This document shows, one piece after another, positions 8,875-17,523 of a stretch of 64,000 bases of DNA. The notes under the pieces were generated by a model. The model was not told where the DNA came from. It ran no database searches and was given only the letters and a program-made list of their open reading frames with translations. The stretch is from Brasilonema angustatum HA4187-MV1 (GTDB taxonomy: Bacteria; Cyanobacteriota; Cyanobacteriia; Cyanobacteriales; Nostocaceae): contig JAHHGV010000044.1 in the NCBI GenBank assembly GCA_019359695.1, positions 1 through 64,000 on the forward strand, written 5' to 3'. A program made the translations under genes and the position numbers. Positions within the stretch are counted from its first letter, which is position 1. Every line of letters begins with the position of its first letter.

Positions 8875-9462
8875 ATGATAGACCCAAGCGGAATTCAACC
8901 AAAGAATGACAAGTTGATAGTCAAAGAGGTAAAGCCTGGTGTATACACCATCGAAAATGCCTATGAAGGCGTTCACGAAGATTTTACCAACGTTCACGAA
9001 GAAACAAAACTTACTTACGATGATCACGAAGAAACAAAATCGGGAGTAGATTTACTGCACGAAGAAGTAAGCAGGAAACTAGTGCAGAAAGAAGCAGAAA
9101 GAATGGATTTACTGCAGGAAGAAGTAAGGAGGGAACTTGTACTGCAGCTAGTGGAAGAAGTAAGGAGGAAACTTAACTTAACAGTAACAGTGCAGCTAAA
9201 CGAATCTAGCACTGTAAACGAATCTAGCACTGTTGTTGACACCGACGCAAATTTTCCGCTCACAATCACAGATCACCGAACACCAACAATATACACCACT
9301 ACACCACCAGAAAATTATCCAAAACAAAATTATCCATGTCCAGCACAACAAGAAGTACCACTTAACACCACGGTATTCAAACAAAAAGTACCACAATACA
9401 CCACACCTATTTTGAGTTGGGATGGGGCAGAAATAAAGGAAAAATTGTTTACGTGGCGTTGA
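8875..9462 (+). CDS. Hypothetical protein, coiled-coil-like and Thr/Pro-rich
   Basis: This 195-residue protein of unknown function begins 11 bp after the patatin gene, so the two are probably co-transcribed. Residues about 55-105 contain three related charged segments (LLHEEVSRKL, LLQEEVRREL, LVEEVRRKL), suggesting an amphipathic or coiled-coil helix. A second half rich in Thr, Pro, Asn and Gln follows. Short direct DNA repeats, such as a doubled CGAATCTAGCACTGT, underlie the text. No family is recognised. Confidence 0.55.
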   Translation: MIDPSGIQPKNDKLIVKEVKPGVYTIENAYEGVHEDFTNVHEETKLTYDDHEETKSGVDLLHEEVSRKLVQKEAERMDLLQEEVRRELVLQLVEEVRRKLNLTVTVQLNESSTVNESSTVVDTDANFPLTITDHRTPTIYTTTPPENYPKQNYPCPAQQEVPLNTTVFKQKVPQYTTPILSWDGAEIKEKLFTWR

Positions 9463-9583
9463 TAATAACACATATAAAGATAATGTTTAAGGAATGGAAT
9501 AATAACACATAAGCACTACTGCCTTTTATAAGGATTTGTTCTCTGAAATACTTTCTACGAATTCATAGGCATTTGGTGCAATT

Positions 9584-10093
9584 TCAATACCTGGCACCGT
9601 CCTGAACAAATAACTTCATCGCTATTTTCCGGTCATAACAATTAGCAAGTACAAACTTTTCTGCAACCGCCTGAACTTCTGTCGTTAATAGCTCCCATTC
9701 TGCCCAAGGTAATTTCATCTGCCCTGGTGATGTCTTTTTCTTCTTCCCCTTCACCACCTTGGGTAACAACTTACTTCCCCAACGATAACTATTTTCGGGT
9801 TTCGGCTGTGGTTTATATTTCTTACAAAACCCCCGATATTTAGCCGCACATTCTTCTAGCGATTTCCCCAATGCTAAAAACGCCGGATGCCATTCAGTCA
9901 GCCCATCATCAGTTAGCCTATCGTGAGTTCCATAATTACTAAAATCATAGAAAAATCCTGACCGCATTCCCGATGCTTTAGGATTAGCATGAATGTATCG
10001 CAGCGTGTTTAATGCCCTTTTATAATCATTTTTATCAAAGCCACTGCTATGATATCTTTTCTCCCAAAAATGTCCTGTACGATTCGGGAGCAT
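9584..10093 (-). pseudogene. Truncated REP-associated (IS200-like) tyrosine transposase
   Basis: The 169-residue frame begins in the middle of the RAYT/Y1 transposase fold: NRTGHFWEKRYHSSGF and LRYIHANPKASGM match the carboxy-terminal part of the catalytic domain. The upstream portion with the HUH motif is missing. The coding sequence abuts a palindromic repeat at 10108-10230, and the open frame runs into that repeat. The basic carboxy-terminal tail appears intact. It cannot transpose by itself, but RAYT proteins are known to be linked to REP palindromes. Confidence 0.75.
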
Positions 10094-10107
10094 CCCACTT
10101 TTTTGCC

Positions 10108-10230
10108 TGTCATTGCGTTAGCGTAGCGTGCCCGGAGGGCATACGCAACGAAGTGGAGCGTGGCAATCCCATCAACTGGTGCTTAGTGAGAGATTGTGGG
10201 ATTGCTTCGTCGTCCCTCCTCGCAATGACA
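10108..10230. repeat. Dispersed palindromic repeat, copy 2
   Basis: A 123-bp element with the inverted ends TGTCATTGCG and CGCAATGACA, of the same family as 1234-1343. It lies 15 bp upstream of the truncated RAYT-like frame and probably replaced its 5' part. Confidence 0.8.
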
Positions 10231-10298
10231 AGTTATTTTATGATTACAAAATAAAAACTGGGATGCACCCAGCAAAAATCTGCGGAGGAGTCGTATAC

Positions 10299-11954
10299 TT
10301 ATTTTTTCAACTGAAAAGCGAGATCGAGGTCTTCCAAAGAGTTAACATCTAGCCAGTTACCGCGAATATAAAGAACCTTAATCGGTTTCCCCTGCTCAAT
10401 TAAGTAATTACATAATTCTGGCATACCCAAGCTGTTAAAATCTGGTCTTGTTTGTAACTCACCCAGTGCTTGATCCAACCACTGTCTGCCTTGGCTGCGG
10501 AATTTTAGCATCCCAATCCACCGTCCACAGGATTGTCCCGATTCTGTTTGCGTTGCTTTGGAGATGTGCAAAAGGTTGACATCCTGTCCAAACAGGGAAA
10601 GATCGTCTGTGATTGAGCAATAAGCATAGTCAGGAGAACCGCTGACTGATTTGCTGTTCATCGTAGAATCAACCACAGCGACAATTTCTCCAGGACAATC
10701 TAATAAATCTCGCAAAATATAGCTTCTAAAAAGTAAATCGCCGTAAACTACCAGCATATCGTCGCTAAAGCTGGCTTGGGAACAGGCTAAAGATGCTAAT
10801 TCTCCTGTGGTTTCATACTTTAAGTTACGGATAACTTTAGTCCCAGGAACATTGATGGTTTCTGCTTTATAACCCGCGACAACCGTAATATCGTTGATGG
10901 CAAGTTTTTTGAATTTGTCCACCAAATGCCTGAGCAGGGGTTTCCCTCCAAGAGGTAACATGACTTTGGGTTTATCTTGAGTCAACCCAGCAAATTCTTG
11001 TCCTCTGGTTGCAGCAAGAACGATCGCCTGAGTATGCTGGCGTCCATTGGTGAAGTAGCGTTTTTCCGCCTCTTGCAGTTCATCTGCTCCCTGTAGCCGG
11101 AAAATTTCTTTAACAGAAGCAATCTCGTCTTCAATGTTGATCAGGGTTTCGTTGGTGTGAACTTCGCGGGCGATCGCTTGCATACTAGCAACAGCGGCGC
11201 GAATCATGTGGTTTGCCCAGATAACCAAACTAATCCCGGCTTTACGAAAGACATCGGTTGGAGTGCTGTAATATTTTGTTGGAATAATAACCAACGCAGA
11301 GCGCCCCGCCCACTCTTTAGCAAACTCTAGCACTTGGTCAGGACGGGATAATTTGCTGTGAATCACAATTGCGTCTGCTCCGGCTGTGTGGTATAGTTCT
11401 GCTCGGCGCAATGCTTCCGATAAATCCCAACCAGCAATCAAAGCTTCGACACGAGCGATGATGCTGAAATCTGGATCTTGTTGACTGTCCTTGCCTGCCT
11501 TGATTTTGCCGCAGAATTCATCGATATCAGCCAGGGGTTGGCGATCACCATTAATAAAACTATTGGTCTTCGGGAAAAGCTTATCTTCAATACAGACTCC
11601 GGCAATACCTCGCTGCTCTAGCTTCCTAACGAGACGACGCATATTATTAAAGTTACCATAACCCGTATCCCCATCTAACAAGATAGGAATCTGGGTGATG
11701 TCGGACATGAACTCCAGCATTTCCACAATTTGAGTCCAACTGGCTTCATTGTTGTCTCGTACTCCATATTGAGCAGAAACAGCAAGTCCACTTGCCCAAA
11801 TCCCTTTAAATCCAGCTTCTTCCACAATGCGGGCGCTGATACCATTGTGTGCTTCCATGATGAATTCGAGTTGAGGCGATTCGAGTAACCCCCGCAACTG
11901 AGCGCACTTGCTTGGTTTTGAACTGGTGACAACAGGTGGAGATATTTGGTACAT
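10299..11954 (-). CDS. pepM: Phosphoenolpyruvate phosphomutase fused to a nucleotidyltransferase
   Basis: Residues 1 to about 300 are PEP mutase, the enzyme that makes the C-P bond by rearranging PEP to phosphonopyruvate. The diagnostic signature EDKxxxKxNS is exact ([10 protein letters not shown], 123-132), and DGDTGYG at 94-100 supplies metal ligands. From about residue 313 a nucleotidyltransferase domain begins ([32 protein letters not shown]). Such a domain can activate AEP as CMP-AEP, as PntC does. Its Gly-rich loop reads AATRG rather than the usual AAGRG. The gene starts 6 bp after the separate nucleotidyltransferase stop, so the pair is one operon. Confidence 0.93.
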   Translation of the reverse strand: MYQISPPVVTSSKPSKCAQLRGLLESPQLEFIMEAHNGISARIVEEAGFKGIWASGLAVSAQYGVRDNNEASWTQIVEMLEFMSDITQIPILLDGDTGYGNFNNMRRLVRKLEQRGIAGVCIEDKLFPKTNSFINGDRQPLADIDEFCGKIKAGKDSQQDPDFSIIARVEALIAGWDLSEALRRAELYHTAGADAIVIHSKLSRPDQVLEFAKEWAGRSALVIIPTKYYSTPTDVFRKAGISLVIWANHMIRAAVASMQAIAREVHTNETLINIEDEIASVKEIFRLQGADELQEAEKRYFTNGRQHTQAIVLAATRGQEFAGLTQDKPKVMLPLGGKPLLRHLVDKFKKLAINDITVVAGYKAETINVPGTKVIRNLKYETTGELASLACSQASFSDDMLVVYGDLLFRSYILRDLLDCPGEIVAVVDSTMNSKSVSGSPDYAYCSITDDLSLFGQDVNLLHISKATQTESGQSCGRWIGMLKFRSQGRQWLDQALGELQTRPDFNSLGMPELCNYLIEQGKPIKVLYIRGNWLDVNSLEDLDLAFQLKK

Positions 11955-11960
11955 CTATGC

Positions 11961-12698
11961 TTATAATTGAGGTAAAATCTCGTTTTGAGCGCGTTTTATA
12001 TCTTCGGGAAAATCGATTTCTATCCAAGGTAAACCTGTGATGTCTTCGTACCCAAATGCTGAGGGGGTTTCCAATAGCAAATCCCGAATTGCTTCCTCAT
12101 ACGGTTCTTGATGCAGTCCGGCCGCGACATAGTATTCTGTACGAGAAGCAAGACGACGGGCGAGTGCACTATCAAAGCGAAAAAACCCCACAGATTCGCC
12201 AGCAAAATCATAAGAAAGATCCGCAGGGATTTGTTTACGAAACTCTACAAGAGTTGTGTCTTGCACACAAAGCTTGACTGGTTCCTCCCCTGGTTCAAAA
12301 TCCCGATCCAGTAAGAAGCAGTTAGGGATATTTGTTTTCATGAGTCGCTCAATGATGCGGCGATCGCACAAAACATCTGCATCCATTAATAACAAGTCAT
12401 CACCTGCAGCTAAGTGCTCCCTTAACGTCCAAAGGCTGATCACACTCCCTTTTGTGTAGTTAAGATTGTAAACAGTCTTGACCTTATTTTCGGCTCCCAA
12501 TGCTTTGATTTCTTCCTCAATCATTTGAGCCTGGTAACCGACAGCAATAACCACTTCTGTTATCTGGTAATCACGCAGATACTCTAAATGGCGTTGCAGT
12601 AGAGATTTACCGTTAAATCTCAGCAAGCATTTGGGTTGAACTTGCCCTTGTTCCCCCAAGCGTCGTCCAACGCCAGCAGCTAATATGATTGCCTTCAT
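11961..12698 (-). CDS. Sugar/alcohol-phosphate nucleotidyltransferase (MobA-like fold)
   Basis: This 245-residue protein has the signature AIILAAGVGRRLG at residues 3-15, PKCLLRFNGKSLLQRHL, and a metal-binding LLLMDADVLCD, as in CTP:phosphocholine and CTP:inositol-phosphate cytidylyltransferases. It is the second nucleotidyltransferase of the locus, beside the domain fused to PEP mutase. A CDP-alcohol phosphatidyltransferase gene lies 129 bp upstream. It probably supplies a CDP- or CMP-activated head group, but its substrate cannot be read from sequence. Confidence 0.82.
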   Translation of the reverse strand: MKAIILAAGVGRRLGEQGQVQPKCLLRFNGKSLLQRHLEYLRDYQITEVVIAVGYQAQMIEEEIKALGAENKVKTVYNLNYTKGSVISLWTLREHLAAGDDLLLMDADVLCDRRIIERLMKTNIPNCFLLDRDFEPGEEPVKLCVQDTTLVEFRKQIPADLSYDFAGESVGFFRFDSALARRLASRTEYYVAAGLHQEPYEEAIRDLLLETPSAFGYEDITGLPWIEIDFPEDIKRAQNEILPQL

Positions 12699-12827
12699 CG
12701 TTAAGTTACCAACTGAGCTAAGACACTAAGAAATCCGGAAATTCTTGCGGATGTTCTGAATTTTATACCAGCAATCTCTTGCTGAATACAATATTTGTTA
12801 ATTAATTCTTAATCAATTTATAAAGTC

Positions 12828-13502
12828 TCAGCTTGGCGGTAAAGACGACTGGTTGGACATCTGCACAAGTTGCCACCACATTATGAGTGCAACTACCGTT
12901 GCACCAACCGTGGCTCCCACGAGCAAAGGGAGCAGCAACCCAAACCAAGCAACAGGAGCAAAAAGGTAGTAGACATCGTCTGCATCGAATCCACCAAAAC
13001 CAGAAATGGCTTTTTTTCCCGAACCATCACGCTGCTCAAGTTCCTCAGCAAGAACTGATATTGCTGCTACAGCCGCACCGGAGACTAGCCCCATCGGTAT
13101 CGCCCACCAACCGAGTACACTACCGCGCAAACCGATGCCGATCGCAACGAAAAACAGCGAGCTGATTGCAACATCCGACCAGTAATCATACGTATGTCCC
13201 CAAGAACTCGTTTGACCGCTGATGCGGGCAAGTTCGCCATCGGCGCGATCGAGAAAGGCGGAGAGAACCCAGATGATTCCACCCCATATTTCTCCTGTGA
13301 AATTGCCCACCGCTAAACCAGCACATGCAGCCAAACCAGTGAGCAGTCGTAGCGTAGTGAGATGGTTTGGAGTCACTGCTGTATCAATCAGTGGTCGTAT
13401 CAAAGGACGAGCCAGACGATGTGTCCAAGAGTTGCTGCTTGTATCACCGCCTCCGGTTTTATTGGGTTGTAATCCAGTTTCCATTTTTCCAGTAAGTGAC
13501 AA
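12828..13502 (-). CDS. CDP-alcohol phosphatidyltransferase family protein (1)
   Basis: This 224-residue membrane enzyme carries the complete family motif D85-x2-D88-G89-x2-A92-R93-x8-G102-x3-D106-x3-D110 (FLDRADGELAR, then GHTYDYWSD), with several hydrophobic helices. Members swap CMP of a CDP-activated group for an alcohol, building phospholipid head groups. Its position directly upstream of the nucleotidyltransferase and pepM genes suggests it uses the activated phosphonate or a related CDP-alcohol. It is homologous to the protein at 18456-19073. Confidence 0.87.
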   Translation of the reverse strand: MSLTGKMETGLQPNKTGGGDTSSNSWTHRLARPLIRPLIDTAVTPNHLTTLRLLTGLAACAGLAVGNFTGEIWGGIIWVLSAFLDRADGELARISGQTSSWGHTYDYWSDVAISSLFFVAIGIGLRGSVLGWWAIPMGLVSGAAVAAISVLAEELEQRDGSGKKAISGFGGFDADDVYYLFAPVAWFGLLLPLLVGATVGATVVALIMWWQLVQMSNQSSLPPS

Positions 13503-13535
13503 AAGAATAGTTATAACAGAATAGACTGAAAACTC

Positions 13536-13733
13536 TTAGCATGGTGGCAACAGATGAAAGCCACGGATAGTCTTTACGATGCCTAGATGTAAAGTTTCTT
13601 TGAAAGCTTCAAAGCTTCTCACTTCTGGAAACAGCTTTTGATACAACTGACAGTACTCATCTACAAATTTTACTGTAGGTGTAGGCGAGCGAGGTTCAAC
13701 CATACTCTCTGCTTCGGTTTTCACGATACGCAT
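13536..13733 (-). pseudogene. N-terminal remnant of an IS701-like transposase
   Basis: The 65 residues include PTVKFVDEYCQLYQKLFPEV and RSFEAFK followed by LHLGIV, which match the amino terminus of a DDE transposase family common in cyanobacteria (IS701-like). Similarity stops after about 50 residues and the rest is absent, so this is a scar of a former insertion upstream of the CDP-alcohol transferase. Confidence 0.6.
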
Positions 13734-13736
13734 ACA

Positions 13737-13832
13737 GGCGTCTGCCCTGAATCCTTACAGACACGCTGCGCGTATGCCTACGGCACGCCTTACGGCTAAC
13801 GCATGATTGCGTGCGCTTTGCGCTTACGGTTA
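13737..13832. repeat. GC-rich dispersed short repeats
   Basis: A run of GC-rich palindromic words (for example ACACGCTGCGCGTATGCC and GCCTTACGGCTAACGC) of the kind also seen at 32618-32705 and 42840-43165. It lies between the transposase scar and the DUF1003 gene. It appears non-coding. Confidence 0.5.
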
Positions 13833-13969
13833 ATAGTTACGGCGAATTAGTTAACAATCACTTTTCTCTATCGTTTCAAAAAAAAAGACTGTTTGCTCTT
13901 ATCGTTTGGTCAGCGTACATTGAAAAACATCAGGTGAAACACAAACGAAATGACGCAAAGAGGTGCAAT

Positions 13970-14620
13970 ATGAATCCTACCAAAAAAACATTATCAAACA
14001 GTGTTGATCCAAAAGTTATTCAAAATTCTTCTCAGGTAAAGAAACAGCATTTAGCAGTCGAAAACATATCTACTAAAGAATTAACTTACGGGCAGCGCCT
14101 TGCCGATAAATTAGCAGCACAAGTAGGTTCTTGGGGATTTCTCATCGGTCAAAGCGCAATTTTGGCGGGCTGGGTAGGTCTAAATGCTATGCCTGGTATT
14201 CCTCACTGGGATAACTCCCCATTCATGATGCTCAACTTAGTGTTTTCATTTGCTTCAGCTTACACAGCCCCTATTGTCTTGATGAGTCAGAACCGCCAGT
14301 CTGATACAGACCGCAGAAATGCCGATATTGACCACCAAGTGAATCTCAAAGCTGGACAAAACATTGAACTACTTCATGAAAAATTGGATGAATTACACAC
14401 TCAACGGCTAAACGAACTGACTCAAATTATCAAAGAGCAGCAGCAATCTCTCAATGAGCTAAAAGTAACTTTAGTTCCGCAATCCAAAGAGGTTAAATTA
14501 CATATATTACCAGGACGCCATGCCCAAATCAATAGCAAATTCTCCAAGCAAGCTTCCAGTTATAAACTTATAAGTGTTAACAAGCAAATTGATAACAATA
14601 ACAAAACTGATGAGAATTGA
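13970..14620 (+). CDS. DUF1003 membrane protein
   Basis: This 216-residue protein has the DUF1003 layout: RLADKLAAQVGSWGFLIGQS, a first membrane helix, a WDNSPFMMLNLVFSFASAYT second helix, then the conserved MSQNRQSDTDRRNADIDHQV and a helical, probably coiled-coil, segment. The frame is open from 13811, but I prefer ATG 13970 because AGAGGT sits 5 bp upstream and the extra residues come from repeat DNA. The function of the family is unknown. Confidence 0.8.
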   Translation: MNPTKKTLSNSVDPKVIQNSSQVKKQHLAVENISTKELTYGQRLADKLAAQVGSWGFLIGQSAILAGWVGLNAMPGIPHWDNSPFMMLNLVFSFASAYTAPIVLMSQNRQSDTDRRNADIDHQVNLKAGQNIELLHEKLDELHTQRLNELTQIIKEQQQSLNELKVTLVPQSKEVKLHILPGRHAQINSKFSKQASSYKLISVNKQIDNNNKTDEN

Positions 14621-14921
14621 TTCGTCGATAAGAGTGAGGGAAAAATGCTTTTTTACTCCTCGACAGCAGGAGAGTCTGAATATAACTTGCCCAAATGCAT
14701 AACATTCTTAGACTCTAGACTCTTTTGACTCTTATCAAAATTATCCTTAAAGCATTTTGAGAAAAAAGAATACTTGCTTTGATAAAGCAATTTCACCGAC
14801 GGAAATGATACATGAAAGCACTTCATCCTAAGCGAGTACAGCCTATCAGTTGAATTGGAGATGCTACACCTCCATGCTTCACTAAGTAGCAGTTTCCCAA
14901 GCATTTGCAGATATAGCCCGA
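14621..14921. other. Intergenic stretch without a recognisable gene
   Basis: I see no convincing coding sequence, RNA gene or terminator here. The only structured part is its right end, where the duplicated CadD leader begins. Confidence 0.5.
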
Positions 14922-15061
14922 CGCTAGCCTCAGACAGCAACATTATGAAGATTGAGCAGAGATAAAAGTGAACGAACTTATCACTGCAATACGCCTAGCG
15001 TCAGACAGCAATAGTATGAAGATTGAAGAGAGATAGAAATGAACGAACTTATCACTGCAAT
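14922..15061 (+). repeat. 71-bp tandem duplication of the cadD leader and first codons
   Basis: The segment 14922-14990 (CTCAGACAGCAA, then TATGAAGATTGA, AGAGATA and GAACGAACTTATCACTGCAA) is repeated at 14992-15061. The second copy leads into the transporter gene from ATG 15039. The first copy has GTG in the same place (14968) and loses homology after seven codons, so it is an aborted duplicate start. Confidence 0.85.
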
Positions 15062-15749
15062 TCCCACGGGCATCACAGCTTTTATAGCCACAAACTTAGA
15101 TGATTTGGTCATTCTCACGCTGTTGTTCTCTCAGGTGAATGCAACTTTCCGTCGTCGGCACATTGTGATTGGTCAGTACCTGGGCTTTTGTACTCTGGTT
15201 GTTGCCAGCTTAGTTGGTTTTCTAGGAGGCTTGGTCTTGCCATCCCATTGGATTGGGCTTCTGGGTTTAGTACCCATCACCATTGGACTAAATTGTCTGC
15301 TAAATCCAGAAAGCGATGCATCTGCTGAGACCGAAACCGAAACCGAATTTTCTCATTCTTCTGCCTTCGCTAGTTTTGTGTCTCCCCAAGCTTATAGTGT
15401 GGCGGCTATTACTATCGCCAATGGGAGTGACAATGTAGGGATCTATATGCCATTGTTTGCTAACAGTACTTTTTCTGAGTTGCTGGTGATAGTTGCAGTC
15501 TTCTTGTTACTAGTTGGGGTTTGGTGCTACCTGACATACAAACTTACCTGCCAAAGAGCACTCGCCAATCTGCTAAAGTGCTATGGCAATAATCTTGTTC
15601 CTTTTGTATTGATAGGCTTAGGCGTCTTTATTATCTTAGACAGTGCCGCGCTAACTCCAATTATTTTGGCAGCTATTTGCCTATGTTTAATGGGACTTAT
15701 CAAAACAATTCAAATTTCCAAATTCAAAACTCAAAGTTTGTCATCGTAA
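15039..15749 (+). CDS. CadD-like cadmium resistance transporter
   Basis: This 236-residue polytopic membrane protein of the CadD family opens with the characteristic ITAFIATNLDDLVILTLLF and has a second conserved helix (AITIANGSDNVGIYMPLF). An acidic ETETETEF linker lies between the two halves. Related proteins have been tied to cadmium efflux, but in cyanobacteria the substrate is unknown. The start has AGAGATAG upstream. The gene's 5' end is tandemly duplicated. Confidence 0.8.
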   Translation: MNELITAIPTGITAFIATNLDDLVILTLLFSQVNATFRRRHIVIGQYLGFCTLVVASLVGFLGGLVLPSHWIGLLGLVPITIGLNCLLNPESDASAETETETEFSHSSAFASFVSPQAYSVAAITIANGSDNVGIYMPLFANSTFSELLVIVAVFLLLVGVWCYLTYKLTCQRALANLLKCYGNNLVPFVLIGLGVFIILDSAALTPIILAAICLCLMGLIKTIQISKFKTQSLSS

Positions 15750-15754
15750 AAAAT

Positions 15755-16075
15755 ATGAAACTTTTCCAAATCTCTTTAGTAGTCTTAGTACTTGTGATTA
15801 ATTTAATAATTGCTTTCCCCTCCTGGGCAACAACTCTTCCTTCCTTAGTTAGTAATTCTGATTATTTTGAAGTTGGGCAAAAAGTCGTTTGGCTTTATAA
15901 GGCTCGTTCAGACTCTGCTAATGTCCACAAAATTCCTGCTGAAGTAGTCAAGTTAGGCGACAAGCAAGTACAAATTAAGGTACGCAAAAAAAACAACGGA
16001 TTTATCAATCGTTGGGTAAATCGAAACAAGCTTAAAAATGTCTCCAGTCTTGAAGAAGTGAACAGTGATAACTGA
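15755..16075 (+). CDS. Small secreted protein with signal peptide
   Basis: This 106-residue protein has a clear signal peptide ending FPSWA at residue 25. The mature part is basic, with WLYKARSDSANVHKIPAEVV and KLGDKQVQIKVRKK segments suggestive of a small beta-barrel, SH3-like fold. I chose ATG 15755 because it begins the signal peptide; the frame is open from 15677, inside the end of the CadD gene. The signal peptide closely resembles that of the gene at 16502. No family is recognised. Confidence 0.65.
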   Translation: MKLFQISLVVLVLVINLIIAFPSWATTLPSLVSNSDYFEVGQKVVWLYKARSDSANVHKIPAEVVKLGDKQVQIKVRKKNNGFINRWVNRNKLKNVSSLEEVNSDN

Positions 16076-16501
16076 TAACTGATTGAAGTAAGTATCAATC
16101 AAGCGAACTATAAAACTGTTCACCCTTATAAAGCTTTCAAAGTCTCCTCAAAATCCACCATAGCATCTTCTAGTGTCAGTGACATGAACTATATATTTTC
16201 AAACTTTAAATATTGGCTCAGAAATTCATCAATTAGATTTATTGAATCAACAACTAAGAGTATTTGTTTTTATTGATTAACTTGGTTAAAGTAAAGTTAT
16301 CATAAATCCAGTAAAATGTACACTTACATCCAGTTTCTCCAGGCTAATAAACCAATAGAAGTCACTCAGAAAGATGTAGAAAATCATTAACCTTACAATA
16401 ATTATGGCTAAATACTCTCTTACTGAAGTATTAAACAGCTTCCAACTTCCTCATCACATTTTTTGTTAGAACAAATACTAATCTCAAACAAAGGAGAAAA
16501 T
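16076..16501. other. AT-rich intergenic stretch
   Basis: There is no gene that I can support in these 426 bases. The last 15 bases carry the strong ribosome-binding site AAAGGAG of the following gene. Confidence 0.5.
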
Positions 16502-17125
16502 ATGCAGTTTCTCAAAATTGTTCTTGTCGCGCTCGTGTTTATCGTGAACTTGGTGATTGCTCAGCCCTCTTGGGCAGGCAAGGATTTCACCAAGGGGGCT
16601 GACTATGCTGAAGTCACTCAGGCGCTCAATCAACTTCTAAGTGTGAAAAATGCCCCGGAGCAAGCTGGCTATACGCCTGAGCAATTTCAGCAGCGGTTGG
16701 CACAATTGCAGTTTCAGAAGAATGTCATAGAAACAGCCAGAAAACGGGCACAGTGCCGCAATGAAACTGGAAAGACGTTAGCTGTTTATGCCAATAAACC
16801 GAAAAAATCTCCAACTCAACTCTACTATTTAGGGGCAGGGAAAATCACGGATGATGATTGGGATTGCGATGGCATCTACTTGCCGGCTCTTACTCAGGTC
16901 GTTCTGAGTCCAAATGCTCAACCACAAGAGCTGAGTGAACCAATCGCTGTTAAGTTTGTCGATGGTACACAGTCTATTGCTAGAGCTAATCCAGCAACTG
17001 GTGTTATTGAATTGAATGTTGAACCTGCCAAAGTATACAAGGCGGGTGAAATCAACTGGCTAATCCCTACTTTGTCTCAAGCAGATATTGATACGCAAAC
17101 TCCCACTCCACAACTGATTGACTAA
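16502..17125 (+). CDS. Secreted hypothetical protein
   Basis: This 207-residue protein starts at ATG 16502, six bases after AAAGGAG. A signal peptide ends QPSWA at about residue 25 and is near-identical in style to that of the upstream small secreted protein. The mature part has two cysteines (AQCRNETGK and DWDCDGIY) and a carboxy half rich in beta-prone segments (PIAVKFVDGTQSIARANP). I recognise no family. It probably acts in the periplasm or outside the cell. Confidence 0.7.
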   Translation: MQFLKIVLVALVFIVNLVIAQPSWAGKDFTKGADYAEVTQALNQLLSVKNAPEQAGYTPEQFQQRLAQLQFQKNVIETARKRAQCRNETGKTLAVYANKPKKSPTQLYYLGAGKITDDDWDCDGIYLPALTQVVLSPNAQPQELSEPIAVKFVDGTQSIARANPATGVIELNVEPAKVYKAGEINWLIPTLSQADIDTQTPTPQLID

Positions 17126-17293
17126 TCCTCCCTAGTTGACGCTCCCCAGCAGGGCATTGCCTGAGCGTGGGGATTCTTGTTTCAATGAGCAGCCTTGTTC
17201 AAACTTGTTGCCCCTTCATTTTTACCTGACTTTTCACGGCATGTGCATAAGTTGATTTGTTTGCACCTAAGTATAGGCAGGTAAGCACGCCAC

Positions 17294-17319
17294 CCCGCCG
17301 AACAGGCGGGCTTTTTTTT
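17294..17319 (+). terminator. Rho-independent terminator
   Basis: A perfect 6-bp stem CCCGCC/GGCGGG with loop GAACA is followed by a C and eight T. It points rightward and ends the plus-strand transcript about 170 nt after the secreted protein gene; the intervening 3' region could also contain a small RNA. Confidence 0.85.
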
Positions 17320-17523
17320 ATTCCTCTATAGTGAGGTATAGGAGTTGCCAGGTAGATTAGGACATCAACTAATGAGAAAACACAGAAACCACGGGACTTT
17401 CACACGCCTGCTCCCTGCTATAACAGTAGTTCCACGTAAGTAATATATCCCTAGCTCAAGAAAATACGTCAAAGTTATTGGACGACAAGGCAAGCCATAT
17501 CATTTTTTTCTTGCAAGGTTGCT

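Noticed and set aside
7250-9462. CBASS defence operon (CapV-type patatin)
   Set aside because: No CD-NTase or ubiquitin-like accessory genes are adjacent, and the partner gene matches no CBASS component.
10012-10352. Plus-strand frames over the RAYT 5' region and repeat
   Set aside because: They run through the palindromic repeat and antisense of pepM, so they are not genes.
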